Origin: Paenimyroides ummariense
Lineage (GTDB): Bacteria; Bacteroidota; Bacteroidia; Flavobacteriales; Flavobacteriaceae
Assembly: GCF_900115115.1 (NCBI RefSeq)
Contig: NZ_FOVI01000015.1
Coordinates: forward strand, 1 to 64,000
Reading direction: 5' to 3'
DNA length: 64,000 bases
Part shown: positions 27,721 through 35,608 of the stretch, piece by piece
Layout of the letters: each line of letters starts with the position of its first letter
Numbering within the stretch: position 1 is the first letter of the stretch
Translations under genes and position numbers: made by a program
Notes under the pieces: generated by a model
What the model was told of the DNA's origin: nothing
What the model saw: the letters and a program-made list of their open reading frames with translations, nothing else
Database searches by the model: none

Positions 27721-29073
27721 TTATTCTTTAGCTAAACGTTCTTGTTCCAAAGCTTCTGCCAAACGTTTTTCAATGATCGGAGTAATTAATGTTTTACGCG
27801 GATTTTGCTTTACAAAAGGATACAACTCTAAATCGTGCGACATTTTATCTTGCGGATTCGGGTATTTGTTTGTTCCCAACAAAACTTCTTTGCCCGAATT
27901 GAACAATTCTTGTTCTTTTGTTGCTGCCTCGTTAATTTTTCGCTGAATAGTTCCTTCGATCAACTGTGAAATTAATCCGCCATTTTTTTCAATATCCTTA
28001 AAAAGCTCCAAACCTTTTTCTGCTAATTGCTGCGTTAAATTTTCAATGTAATACGCACCGTCTGCCGGATTGTTTACTTTATCAAAATAACTTTCTTCCT
28101 TTAAAATCAACAATTGATTTCTTGAAATACGGTCGCCAAATTCGTTTGTTTTATGGTAAAGTGCATCGTACGCAATATTTTCAACCGCATCGGCTCCACC
28201 CAAAACAGCACTCATACACTCGGTAGTTGTGCGCAGCATGTTTACGTTATAATCGTAAATGGTTTTGTTGCGATGGGTTGGTTTTGCAATAATGTGAAAT
28301 GTAATGTTTGACGAATAAGCTTCTGCCAACGCATTCAAAGACAAACGTATAGCGCGTAGTTTGGCAATTTCAAAGAAATAATTTCCACCAACAGCAACTT
28401 CAACTGTAATGTTTTTATCGAAGTTTTCAATTAGGTTTAAATATTCGTTGGTGTGCGCCAAAGTGTAAGCAATTTGCTGCACCATATTAGCACCTGCGTT
28501 TTGGTACGTAGTTGTTTTTACGGTTAACCAGTTGATGTTGCTGGACTTTTTGTTGATTTTATTCAACGTTTCAAAATCTGAAGTTCCGTCTTTAAAGAAA
28601 TTTCCATCGAAAGTTAATTGATGAATAGGATCGATCAAAACAAAAACTTCAAACTGTAATTTGGCAGCTTCGGTATTTACCTGTTCCACAACATCGGCAT
28701 CTAAAAATAATAACTGCAAATAAACCGCTTTTGGCTGTTGCTGTAATTGATTGATAATGTTAACAACGTTTTTTTCTTTTGAAGGAATGATGAAACGAAT
28801 GCTTTCTGCACCGCGTTTTAAAACTTCGTTTGCTTTTGCGATTGATTTTTCTGTATCGAAAACATAAATTTCCTGAACAATAGAAAAATTAGAGTTTTGT
28901 GTAGAAACGCCTGTGGTTACAGTATCTTCGTCGTTATGATAGAAAGGTTTAACTTTAATGCCTTCTAAACTTTCCCAAACCAATGTATCGTTATAATCGG
29001 CACCTTTTAATTCGTACTGAATTTGATTTTTCCATTGTTTTGATGTTACTTTTTCAAAATCGTTAAATAACAT
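27721..29073 (-). CDS. mutA: Methylmalonyl-CoA mutase small subunit
   Basis: This 450-residue protein is related to the MutB barrel but has no catalytic Tyr/Arg set and no C-terminal B12 domain, as expected for the structural MutA subunit. Motifs such as YNVNMLRTTTECMSAVLGGADAVENIAYDALY and EIAKLRAIRLSLNALAEAY match the mutase fold. It is shorter than many MutA proteins, which often keep a degenerate B12-like domain; this short form is common in Bacteroidetes. It follows the divIC-like gene by 17 bases. The normal mutA-mutB adjacency is broken by the toxin-antitoxin genes. Confidence 0.93.
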   Translation of the reverse strand: MLFNDFEKVTSKQWKNQIQYELKGADYNDTLVWESLEGIKVKPFYHNDEDTVTTGVSTQNSNFSIVQEIYVFDTEKSIAKANEVLKRGAESIRFIIPSKEKNVVNIINQLQQQPKAVYLQLLFLDADVVEQVNTEAAKLQFEVFVLIDPIHQLTFDGNFFKDGTSDFETLNKINKKSSNINWLTVKTTTYQNAGANMVQQIAYTLAHTNEYLNLIENFDKNITVEVAVGGNYFFEIAKLRAIRLSLNALAEAYSSNITFHIIAKPTHRNKTIYDYNVNMLRTTTECMSAVLGGADAVENIAYDALYHKTNEFGDRISRNQLLILKEESYFDKVNNPADGAYYIENLTQQLAEKGLELFKDIEKNGGLISQLIEGTIQRKINEAATKEQELFNSGKEVLLGTNKYPNPQDKMSHDLELYPFVKQNPRKTLITPIIEKRLAEALEQERLAKE

Positions 29074-29090
29074 ATTGTTGTATTGATTTG

Positions 29091-29432
29091 TTAGTTAGTT
29101 TCTTCTGTTGTGTATTCTTTGTCGCTGTCAATAATATAAATGTCTTCATTTTCGCGCTTCATGTAATATTTCTCTCGGGCGTATCGTTCAACTTCTTCCT
29201 TGCGGTATAGTTTTCTAATGTTTTTATCGTCGCTGTTAATTTCGGTTTGATAGTAATCTCGGTTTTCTTCCAGCTTGTTTATTTCCTTGTCAATAGTTCG
29301 GTGATCGTAAAAAGCGTAGGTATCAAAAAACAAAAGCCAAACAACAAAAAACAGGGTTGCTAAAATAAACCTGTTGGTAACCCATTTTAAAAACGGATAT
29401 TTAATTAATAGGGCGGCGATTTTTTGTTTCAT
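29091..29432 (-). CDS. divIC: FtsB/DivIC-family septum formation initiator
   Basis: This 113-residue bitopic membrane protein has a short cytoplasmic start, one helix (about 22-40, FILATLFFVVWLLFFDTYAF), then a coiled coil (IDKEINKLEENRDYYQTEIN) and the family end motif VERYAREKYYMKRENEDIYII. It is a divisome component that bridges FtsL and FtsQ-type proteins at the septum. It starts 2 bases after udk and precedes mutA by 17 bases, so it is co-transcribed with metabolic genes. The symbol is a family assignment. Confidence 0.9.
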   Translation of the reverse strand: MKQKIAALLIKYPFLKWVTNRFILATLFFVVWLLFFDTYAFYDHRTIDKEINKLEENRDYYQTEINSDDKNIRKLYRKEEVERYAREKYYMKRENEDIYIIDSDKEYTTEETN

Positions 29433-29434
29433 TC

Positions 29435-30046
29435 TTAATCGTTAATTTTTTTATTGATAACCGTTCGAACAATATCAATAGCTACGGTGTTGTATTTATC
29501 GTTAGGAATAATAATGTCTGCGTATGCTTTTGATGGTTCGATAAACTGCTCGTGCATTGGTTTCAATGTGGTTTGATATCGGTGTAAAACCTCGTCCATA
29601 TCACGACCTCTTTCTACAATATCACGTTTTAACCTTCTGATTAATCGTTCGTCTGAATCGGCATGAACAAAAATTTTAATATCGAACAAATTGCGCAATT
29701 CCGGATTTGTCAATATCAAAATACCTTCAACAATCATTACTTTTCGCGGATGCGTTAAAATATAATCATCGGTTCTGTTGTGATGCACAAACGAATAAAC
29801 CGGCTGGTTAATACTGTTGCCCGCTTTTAATTCTTTTAAATCAGAACAAAGCAGATCAAAATCAATCGCTCTTGGATGATCAAAATTAATCAGCGCACGT
29901 TCATCCATATTTAAATGATCGTTCGCTTTGTAGTAAGAATCCTGTGAGATGATACCCACTTCTGTTCCCGGTAATTCATTCATAATCTGGTGAACAACAG
30001 TTGTTTTACCGCTTCCCGTTCCGCCAGCTATACCAATTATAAGCAT
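29435..30046 (-). CDS. udk: Uridine kinase
   Basis: This 203-residue P-loop kinase phosphorylates uridine and cytidine to UMP and CMP in pyrimidine salvage. Walker A is GGTGSGKTT (residues 8-16). The family motifs SQDSYYKAND, NFDHPRAIDFDLL, HHNRTDDYIL and RLIRRLKRDIVERGRDMDEVLHRY are present. Length is normal. It is the first gene of the operon that continues to mutB. An exact TACATTTG -7 box lies 17 bases upstream. Confidence 0.97.
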   Translation of the reverse strand: MLIIGIAGGTGSGKTTVVHQIMNELPGTEVGIISQDSYYKANDHLNMDERALINFDHPRAIDFDLLCSDLKELKAGNSINQPVYSFVHHNRTDDYILTHPRKVMIVEGILILTNPELRNLFDIKIFVHADSDERLIRRLKRDIVERGRDMDEVLHRYQTTLKPMHEQFIEPSKAYADIIIPNDKYNTVAIDIVRTVINKKIND

Positions 30047-30062
30047 TCTATTATTGTTTTTA

Positions 30063-30093
30063 CAAATGTACTTAATTATTGTAAAAACTTAAA
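30063..30093 (-). promoter_or_regulatory. Promoter of the udk-divIC-mutAB operon
   Basis: On the minus strand, TACATTTG (30063-30070) matches TAnnTTTG exactly. TTTA (30090-30093) lies 19 bases upstream as the -33 element. Confidence 0.65.
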
Positions 30094-30136
30094 CCGACAA
30101 CTGAAATTACTTTTAATTGTGTTTTTGTGAAAAATA

Positions 30137-30183
30137 TCTACAATAAGTTGAGTATGTTTCTACAATAAGCAGAAATATATTTG
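30137..30183 (+). promoter_or_regulatory. Orphan promoter flanked by 22-bp-spaced direct repeats
   Basis: TATATTTG (30176-30183) matches the -7 consensus, with TATG (30153-30156) 19 bases upstream as a 3-of-4 -33 element. The 11-bp sequence TCTACAATAAG occurs twice (30137-30147 and 30159-30169) with a period of 22 bases, about two helical turns. The copies bracket the -33 box, as an operator would. Confidence 0.5.
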
Positions 30184-30437
30184 TTTTTTGAACCAATAAA
30201 TCAGGCTTTTTTAAATTGGTACGAGGTTTGTTTTATTATTATCAAATTAATTATGAAAAAGAAAAGTGTTAGTTATTAAGAGATGCTTTTTAGTATCTCT
30301 TACGCTAACAGATTTGAATTGATCTTTATTAGATATTAATAATAGATAGTAGTTTTTTGAATGTTTTTAGTTAAGTGTATGAGTTTTTCTTTTTAGAAAA
30401 ATTCGTGTGATTATTAAAAAGAGCAATCTTTTTAAAG

Positions 30438-30469
30438 AAAATACCAGTCTTCTTTAGGGCTGGTATTTT
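30438..30469 (+). terminator. Terminator of the orphan plus-strand transcript
   Basis: A 10-bp stem (AAAATACCAG and its complement) with a 12-base loop is followed by a T-run on the plus strand. No plus-strand gene precedes it for more than 400 bases. Confidence 0.75.
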
Positions 30470-30523
30470 TGTTTTGTTCTTTTTGAAATGATGATATATT
30501 TCTTTTTAGAGCGTAAAATAAAA

Positions 30524-30552
30524 AAAGTCTTCTTTGATATAAAGAAGACTTT
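30524..30552 (-). terminator. Terminator of the tRNA-Pro transcript
   Basis: A 12-bp perfect stem (AAAGTCTTCTTT and its complement) with a 5-base GATAT loop lies directly 3' of the second tRNA on the minus strand. A T-run follows on that strand. Confidence 0.88.
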
Positions 30553-30553
30553 G

Positions 30554-30628
30554 TCGGGGTGGCAGGATTCGAACCTGCGGCCTCCTGCTCCCAAAGCAGG
30601 CGCGATAACCGGGCTACGCTACACCCCG
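30554..30628 (-). tRNA. tRNA-Pro (anticodon TGG), copy 2
   Basis: The minus strand folds as a 75-base cloverleaf: a 7-bp acceptor CGGGGTG/CACCCCG, a D-arm, and an anticodon stem CCTGC/GCAGG with loop TTTGGGA (anticodon TGG). The T-arm is GCAGG-TTCGAAT-CCTGC, with discriminator A. CCA is not encoded. It is identical to the other copy 31 bases away. Confidence 0.96.
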
Positions 30629-30659
30629 AGGTGGTTATCTGTTGCAATTAAAAATTTAG

Positions 30660-30734
30660 TCGGGGTGGCAGGATTCGAACCTGCGGCCTCCTGCTCCCAA
30701 AGCAGGCGCGATAACCGGGCTACGCTACACCCCG
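30660..30734 (-). tRNA. tRNA-Pro (anticodon TGG), copy 1
   Basis: This is the same 75-base cloverleaf as the neighbouring copy, with anticodon TGG. It is the promoter-proximal member of the tandem pair. The two are co-transcribed from the promoter at 30756-30785. Confidence 0.96.
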
Positions 30735-30755
30735 ATAAAGCCTTAATTGCGAGTG

Positions 30756-30785
30756 CAAATGTAGAGAAAATTTTTATTTAATAAA
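30756..30785 (-). promoter_or_regulatory. Promoter of the tRNA-Pro pair
   Basis: On the minus strand, TACATTTG (30756-30763) matches the -7 consensus exactly, with TTTA (30782-30785) 18 bases upstream. It lies 21 bases before the first tRNA. Confidence 0.65.
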
Positions 30786-30865
30786 TGTTTTTATCTAAAA
30801 ATTTCAAAAAAATATCTGCTATAACAACAATCAATTATACCATAGATATTTAAAAGGTAACTTTC

Positions 30866-30896
30866 TTTTATATCCATACATAAATATCTATTTTTG
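30866..30896 (+). promoter_or_regulatory. Promoter of trxB
   Basis: TTTT (30866-30869), 19 bases, then TATTTTTG (30889-30896) gives an exact -7 box and a 3-of-4 -33 box, 29 bases before the trxB ATG. Confidence 0.65.
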
Positions 30897-30925
30897 TACA
30901 CGTAAAATTTGAATCTAACTAAAAT

Positions 30926-31870
30926 ATGTCAACAACTATAGAAACACTAAAATGCCTTATCATAGGCTCGGGACCTGCAGGTTATACAGCTGCAATTTAT
31001 GCGGCGCGTGCTAATATGAATCCTGTTTTATATCAAGGAATGCAACCGGGCGGACAATTAACAACAACAAACGAGGTTGAGAATTTTCCGGGATATCCAG
31101 ACGGTGTAACCGGACCTGAAATGATGATGCAATTGCAAGCACAGGCAAAACGTTTTGGTACCGATGTTCGCGATGGTTTTGCTACTAAAGTGGATTTATC
31201 GGGCGAAATTAAAAAAGTATGGATCAACGATACTATTGAAATTCATGCAAAAACGGTAATTATATCAACTGGTGCAACAGCAAAATATTTAGGAATTCCT
31301 TCTGAACAACATTACCTGCAAATGGGTGGTGGTGTATCGGCTTGTGCTGTTTGCGATGGTTTCTTCTACCGCAATCAAGAGGTAATCATTGTAGGTGCGG
31401 GCGATTCTGCTTGTGAAGAAGCTCATTATTTATCGCATTTATGTAAAAAAGTGACCATGTTGGTTCGATCTGAAAAATTCCGTGCATCAAAAATTATGGA
31501 AGATCGCGTTAAAAATACTCCGAACATTGAAATTTTGATGAGTACTGAAATTGATGAGGTTTTAGGTGACGGACAAATTGTAAATGGAGTTCGTGTGGTG
31601 AATAATGTTACCGGTGAGAAAAAAGAAATTGCTGTTACAGGTGTTTTCGTAGCAATTGGTCACAAACCAAATACCGATATTTTCGCAGGTCAGTTAACTA
31701 TGGATGAAACCGGATATTTAATTACCGAAGGCAAAACATCTAAAACAAACGTTCCAGGTGTTTTTGCTTGTGGCGATGTGCAGGATAAAGATTACCGTCA
31801 GGCAATCACCGCAGCGGGATCGGGCTGTATCGCGGCTTTAGATGCCGAACGTTATATAGCAAGTTTATAA
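30926..31870 (+). CDS. trxB: Thioredoxin-disulfide reductase
   Basis: This 314-residue flavoprotein passes electrons from NADPH through FAD to thioredoxin. The FAD-binding GSGPAGYTAAIYAAR lies near residues 14-28. The redox-active Cys140-Ala-Val-Cys143 is in SACAVCDGFF, and the NADPH-binding GAGDSACEEA near 157. The C-terminal FAD motif is ACGDVQDKDYRQAITAAGSGCIAA. Length and motif order are standard for low-molecular-weight TrxB. It is followed by a UUCG-loop terminator, so it is monocistronic. Confidence 0.97.
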   Translation: MSTTIETLKCLIIGSGPAGYTAAIYAARANMNPVLYQGMQPGGQLTTTNEVENFPGYPDGVTGPEMMMQLQAQAKRFGTDVRDGFATKVDLSGEIKKVWINDTIEIHAKTVIISTGATAKYLGIPSEQHYLQMGGGVSACAVCDGFFYRNQEVIIVGAGDSACEEAHYLSHLCKKVTMLVRSEKFRASKIMEDRVKNTPNIEILMSTEIDEVLGDGQIVNGVRVVNNVTGEKKEIAVTGVFVAIGHKPNTDIFAGQLTMDETGYLITEGKTSKTNVPGVFACGDVQDKDYRQAITAAGSGCIAALDAERYIASL

Positions 31871-31882
31871 TTTTATACAAAT

Positions 31883-31904
31883 AGGCGGCTTCGGTCGCCT
31901 TTTT
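31883..31904 (+). terminator. Terminator after trxB
   Basis: A 7-bp GC-rich stem (AGGCGGC/GTCGCCT, with one G-T pair) closes on a C(TTCG)G tetraloop and is followed by a T-run. Confidence 0.85.
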
Positions 31905-31909
31905 ATTTT

Positions 31910-32848
31910 ATGTTGCAGGTAAATCAACTTTCTTTTTCATACAACAATAGTCAGATTTTAAGCGATGTAAGTTTTCAGCTTAAAGCAGGAAATTCGTATG
32001 CATTGATAGGAGCAAGCGGTAGCGGAAAATCTACTTTGTTAAAACTGGTTTATGGTTTGTTGGATGCTGATTCTGGTTCGATTTTTTGGAACGAGAAGCA
32101 AATTTTAGGACCGGCTTATCATTTGGTTCCCGGAATGGATTATATGAAATATCTGGCACAAGATTTTGATTTGATGCCTTTTGTTTCGGTAGCCGAAAAT
32201 GTGGGAAGGTTTTTATCGAATTTCTATCTGAAAGAGAAAAAGAATCGAGTTGATGAATTGTTGGAATTGGTCGATATGACGGAATTTGCCAACGTAAAAG
32301 CTAAGTTTTTAAGTGGAGGACAAATGCAGCGAACTGCTCTAGCACGAGTGTTAGCATTAGAACCCGAATTTTTGTTGTTAGATGAACCTTTTTCTCACAT
32401 TGATCCTTTTCAAAAAAGAGAATTGGCAACACAGCTTTTTCAGTACTGCAAGCAAAAAGGAATTACCATTCTTTTTACATCGCACACGCCAGAAGAAGCC
32501 TTAATGTACGCCGATGAAATATTGGTTCTGCAAAATGGAATTTTAATAGAAAAAGATATACCACAAAATATTTACGAAAACCCCAAAAACGAATACATAG
32601 CTCGATTAACCGGCGATGTAAACATTATTCCTGCTAATTATTTTGATTTAAACATCAATGAAGTTTTGTATGTAAGACCACATGAGTTACAAATTTCTAA
32701 TGATGGATCGGAAGTAAAAATTAAACATTCTTATTTTACCGGAAAGAATTATTTGATTTATGCTGTTTTAAATGATTTGGAAATTTGTTTTGTACATAAA
32801 ACAGCTTTACAACCAAACGAACGTGTGTATGTTTCAGTTTTAAAATAA
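31910..32848 (+). CDS. ABC transporter ATP-binding protein (orphan)
   Basis: This 312-residue ABC ATPase has Walker A GASGSGKST (34-42), signature LSGGQMQRTALARVL and Walker B FLLLDEPFSHID. An H-loop is at TSHTPEEA. A C-terminal extension of about 80 residues (RLTGDVNIIPANYFDLN...VRPHELQIS) looks like the regulatory/TOBE region of PotA/FbpC-type importers. Those usually drive uptake of polyamines, iron or similar solutes. No permease or binding protein lies next to it, so the substrate and partners are unknown. The ATG at 31910 begins directly in the T-run of the trxB terminator, so its promoter may lie inside trxB or depend on read-through. Confidence 0.85.
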   Translation: MLQVNQLSFSYNNSQILSDVSFQLKAGNSYALIGASGSGKSTLLKLVYGLLDADSGSIFWNEKQILGPAYHLVPGMDYMKYLAQDFDLMPFVSVAENVGRFLSNFYLKEKKNRVDELLELVDMTEFANVKAKFLSGGQMQRTALARVLALEPEFLLLDEPFSHIDPFQKRELATQLFQYCKQKGITILFTSHTPEEALMYADEILVLQNGILIEKDIPQNIYENPKNEYIARLTGDVNIIPANYFDLNINEVLYVRPHELQISNDGSEVKIKHSYFTGKNYLIYAVLNDLEICFVHKTALQPNERVYVSVLK

Positions 32849-32901
32849 ACTAAAGTCACTTTGATTAATAATTTCCTATCTTTAAATTATAAAACAAAGC
32901 A

Positions 32902-33717
32902 ATGAAAAAGAGTGTGGTTTTTATGGGATTGGTTATGGCACTCATCATGGTGGTTATGGTGCCGCTGTTAGCCTATTTGTTTACCCATAAAAGTTGGTTG
33001 ATTAGTTTAAGTGGAAAAAATGAATTGGGCGATGCCATTGGCGGAACCACTGCACCAATTATTGGAACCTGCGGTGTGGTTTTTACTTTCATGGCATTTT
33101 ATATTCAGTATGAATTTAATAAAAGGCAAAGCGAAATTTTACAGTTGCAGGTTAAAATAAACATTCGACAGTCTTTGGAGCCATATTTTATTTACTTGAT
33201 CGATAGTTTGAAGAAGTTCAAGCTGGAGAATAATTCTCAAAAGAAAATCAAATACAACGGCGAATATATCGAACCTGTAAATGCGGGCGATGCCATTAAA
33301 TTAAAATATCAGGTATCAAACGTTTTTGTAAGTATTGTCGATTTTAAAGAAGATCATCATACCATAAAAAACCTGCAGTTAAGCGATTTATTTGCCTACG
33401 AAAAAGAAATTGCCTTTAGTGAAAATGTGATCGACGAATATGTTTTCCATGTAAATACAATCTTCAAGTTTTTGGGCTACAACATGGAAATTGATAATGG
33501 CGAAGACAAAAACGAAATCATAGAAGAGTTTTTGTTCAAGTATCTATCGAGTTTATCAATCAATGAAATTCATTTTAACCTATATTATCTGTTGATTTTT
33601 CATACCGATTTGGCTGTAAGCTGTAGAAATATCGTATTAAAATCAATAGAAAATTTACCTACAGATCGTAAAAAACAATTTTTGCTGAATATCTTTCAGT
33701 ACAAAATAATCGGATAG
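32902..33717 (+). CDS. Membrane protein resembling putative phage abortive infection (putAbiC) proteins
   Basis: This 271-residue protein has two N-terminal helices, about residues 5-30 and 52-70. The loop and second helix read GDAIGGTTAPIIGTCGVVFTFMAFYIQYE. About 200 cytoplasmic residues rich in Lys, Asp and Asn follow. The second-helix pattern G-D-x-x-G-G-x2-P-I and the following QYE fit the putAbiC family, which has been proposed, without strong biochemical proof, to act in abortive phage defence. The rest has no recognisable catalytic motif. It stands between an ABC ATPase and a peptidoglycan-type gene, with no defence genes around it. The assignment is tentative. Confidence 0.55.
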   Translation: MKKSVVFMGLVMALIMVVMVPLLAYLFTHKSWLISLSGKNELGDAIGGTTAPIIGTCGVVFTFMAFYIQYEFNKRQSEILQLQVKINIRQSLEPYFIYLIDSLKKFKLENNSQKKIKYNGEYIEPVNAGDAIKLKYQVSNVFVSIVDFKEDHHTIKNLQLSDLFAYEKEIAFSENVIDEYVFHVNTIFKFLGYNMEIDNGEDKNEIIEEFLFKYLSSLSINEIHFNLYYLLIFHTDLAVSCRNIVLKSIENLPTDRKKQFLLNIFQYKIIG

Positions 33718-33742
33718 ATTTCAACTTTACTTAACGCTTAAT

Positions 33743-33774
33743 TTTGTCGTTACGCATTAATAATGCTATTTTTG
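33743..33774 (+). promoter_or_regulatory. Promoter of the M15-like/FAD/GH25 gene group
   Basis: TTTG (33743-33746), 20 bases, then TATTTTTG (33767-33774): both boxes match the Bacteroidetes consensus exactly. It ends 16 bases before the ATG at 33791. Confidence 0.75.
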
Positions 33775-33790
33775 TGGGAAAAGAAAATCA

Positions 33791-34357
33791 ATGACCCGTA
33801 TTATTTTTGCCCTTGTATTATTATTGATACCCTGTACGTTTTTTGCCCAAACAAAGCCGTCTAAAGAATATACCACTCATTTAAATGCCGCTAAAAACCA
33901 TAATGTTGGTTTGGTAAAAGACAAAGCACATTTAAATAAATTGGTAAAACAAGGCAAATTGGTGGCAATTAAACAACGCGGTTACGGCTACCGTATCGAT
34001 AAATTAACCCACAGCCATGCGTATCTGGTTCCTAAAGGCAGAACCGTTTTAAATGCCATGGCACGAGATTTTGTGAAACTTGCCGGACAAAATTTCTTTG
34101 TGGTAACCTCGTTAACAAGAACCGAAGCAGACCAAAAGCGTTTGCGCCGTGTAAATTCCAACGCGTCTTCTAACGACAGTTCGCACAGTTATGGTGGTGC
34201 AATCGATATCTCTTACATTCGCTTTAATCATAAAAAACAAGTGAACGCAAAATTAGAGAAACATCTGGAAACAGTGCTGAAGCAATATCAGGCAAGCGGT
34301 AAAATTTATTTTGTAAAAGAACGTCAGTCGCGTTGTTTTCACATCATAATTAGGTAA
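33791..34357 (+). CDS. DUF5715/peptidase M15-like secreted protein
   Basis: This 188-residue exported protein has a signal peptide MTRIIFALVLLLIPCTFFAQ. The core has SLTRTEADQKRLRR followed by SSHSYGGAIDISY and a late RCFHIIIR. The His-x6-Asp ... His spacing resembles the zinc site of M15-type D-Ala-D-Ala/DL-endopeptidases, so a role in trimming peptidoglycan is plausible. It is the first gene of a tight group with the FAD oxidoreductase (24-base gap) and a GH25 lysozyme. Confidence 0.75.
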   Translation: MTRIIFALVLLLIPCTFFAQTKPSKEYTTHLNAAKNHNVGLVKDKAHLNKLVKQGKLVAIKQRGYGYRIDKLTHSHAYLVPKGRTVLNAMARDFVKLAGQNFFVVTSLTRTEADQKRLRRVNSNASSNDSSHSYGGAIDISYIRFNHKKQVNAKLEKHLETVLKQYQASGKIYFVKERQSRCFHIIIR

Positions 34358-34381
34358 ATTTATTAACTTAAAAACAAGTTT

Positions 34382-35596
34382 ATGGATTTGCATTCGGGCA
34401 TGCCTTTTTGGGTGGTTTTAAACCCATTGTACAATTATTACAATCCGCTTAAAAAAAATATCGAAACGCACACTGTTATCATTGGTTCGGGCATTACCGG
34501 CGCTTTGGTGGCACATACGTTGTGCAGTTTGGGTATTGAATGTATTGTGGTTGATAAACGAACAATCGGTACCGGAAGCACCGCAGCTTCAACTGCGCAA
34601 TTGCAGTATGAAATCGATGTTCCTTTGATGGATCTGATCGAAAAAGTCGGAGAAAAACAGGCGGTAGATGCTTACAAATGTTGTTTACAGTCGATTACCG
34701 ATGTCGAAAACGTATTTAAATCAATCGGAAAAAATCCTGATTTCGAGCGTGTTCCTACTTATTTATTGGCTTCAGACAGATCCGGTAAAAAGTTGTTGCA
34801 AAAAGAATTCAATGCTCGAAAAGATGCCGGACTTCCTGTTGAATATTTAGAGCAAGATGTTGTAAAATCCGATTTAGGAATTGATGCAAAAGCAGCCTTG
34901 TATAACGATACTTCTGCCCAGCTTGATTGTTACAAGGGCGCAACCTATATTTTAGATCATTATCTGCAAAAAAAACAATTGCAGTTATTTTCACATACGT
35001 TGATTGAAGATTACGTTGAAACCGAATCGGGTTACGAATTGGTTACGGAACACGGCAGTAAAATCACCTGTAAAAATGTGGTAATTGCCGCAGGTTACGA
35101 AGCCGGCGAGTTTCTTCCTAAAAAAGTAATGGATCTGCTTTCTACTTTCGCCATAGTTTCGCATCCTGTCGATAAAAAATACATTTGGAAAAACAATGCT
35201 TTGATTTGGGAAACCAAAACTCCTTACTTGTATATGCGTACCACAAGTGATAATCGAATAATAGTTGGCGGAGAAGATGAAGATTTCAATAATCCCGATA
35301 AACGAGATAAATCGTTGCGTAAAAAAGCAGCGATTCTTGAAAAGAAATTCAAAAAAATGTTTCCCGAAATTCCTTTTGTAACCGATATGTCTTGGGCGGG
35401 AACGTTTAGCGCAACCGCAGACGGACTGCCGTATATTGGCATGTATCCCAACAAACCCAACATGTATTTTGCTTTGGGTTACGGCGGCAACGGCATCACT
35501 TTTAGCATGATTGCAGCGCAGGTTATCGGTAATTTAATTACAGGTAAGGCAGATCCTCGTGCCGAATTGTTTGGTTTTGATCGATCTAAACGTTAA
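34382..35596 (+). CDS. FAD-dependent oxidoreductase (DAO family)
   Basis: This 404-residue protein has a Rossmann FAD-binding start HTVIIGSGITGALVAHTL (about 30-48). A substrate-side domain includes GTGSTAASTAQLQYEID. A C-terminal FAD motif follows: GLPYIGMYPNKPNMYFALGYGGNGITFS. The D-amino-acid-oxidase/glycine-oxidase-like family oxidises amino acids, sarcosine or similar amines. The actual substrate is unknown. It has no signal peptide. It lies between two peptidoglycan-related genes with short gaps, but the functional link is only positional. Confidence 0.85.
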   Translation: MDLHSGMPFWVVLNPLYNYYNPLKKNIETHTVIIGSGITGALVAHTLCSLGIECIVVDKRTIGTGSTAASTAQLQYEIDVPLMDLIEKVGEKQAVDAYKCCLQSITDVENVFKSIGKNPDFERVPTYLLASDRSGKKLLQKEFNARKDAGLPVEYLEQDVVKSDLGIDAKAALYNDTSAQLDCYKGATYILDHYLQKKQLQLFSHTLIEDYVETESGYELVTEHGSKITCKNVVIAAGYEAGEFLPKKVMDLLSTFAIVSHPVDKKYIWKNNALIWETKTPYLYMRTTSDNRIIVGGEDEDFNNPDKRDKSLRKKAAILEKKFKKMFPEIPFVTDMSWAGTFSATADGLPYIGMYPNKPNMYFALGYGGNGITFSMIAAQVIGNLITGKADPRAELFGFDRSKR

Positions 35597-35608
35597 GCAG
35601 ATTACAAG

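Larger units (their letters stand above)
30047..30523. other. Gene-free stretch with an orphan transcription unit
   Basis: About 480 bases hold no credible protein gene. They contain the udk promoter (minus strand) and a plus-strand promoter flanked by 11-bp direct repeats. An 8-codon frame MKKKSVSY lies at 30253-30279, a small hairpin (AAGAGAT stem) at 30278-30301, and a terminator at 30438-30469. The plus-strand pieces outline a transcript of roughly 280 bases that might be a small RNA. No known RNA family is recognised. Confidence 0.45.

Noticed and set aside
30253..30279. MKKKSVSY as a gene.
   Set aside because: Eight codons are too short to support on their own; it is mentioned only as part of the orphan transcript.
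30432..30781. Open frames across the two tRNA genes (plus strand 97 codons with GWQDSNLRPPAPKAG; minus strand 71 codons).
   Set aside because: They are translations of the tandem tRNA-Pro genes, a well-known source of false proteins.
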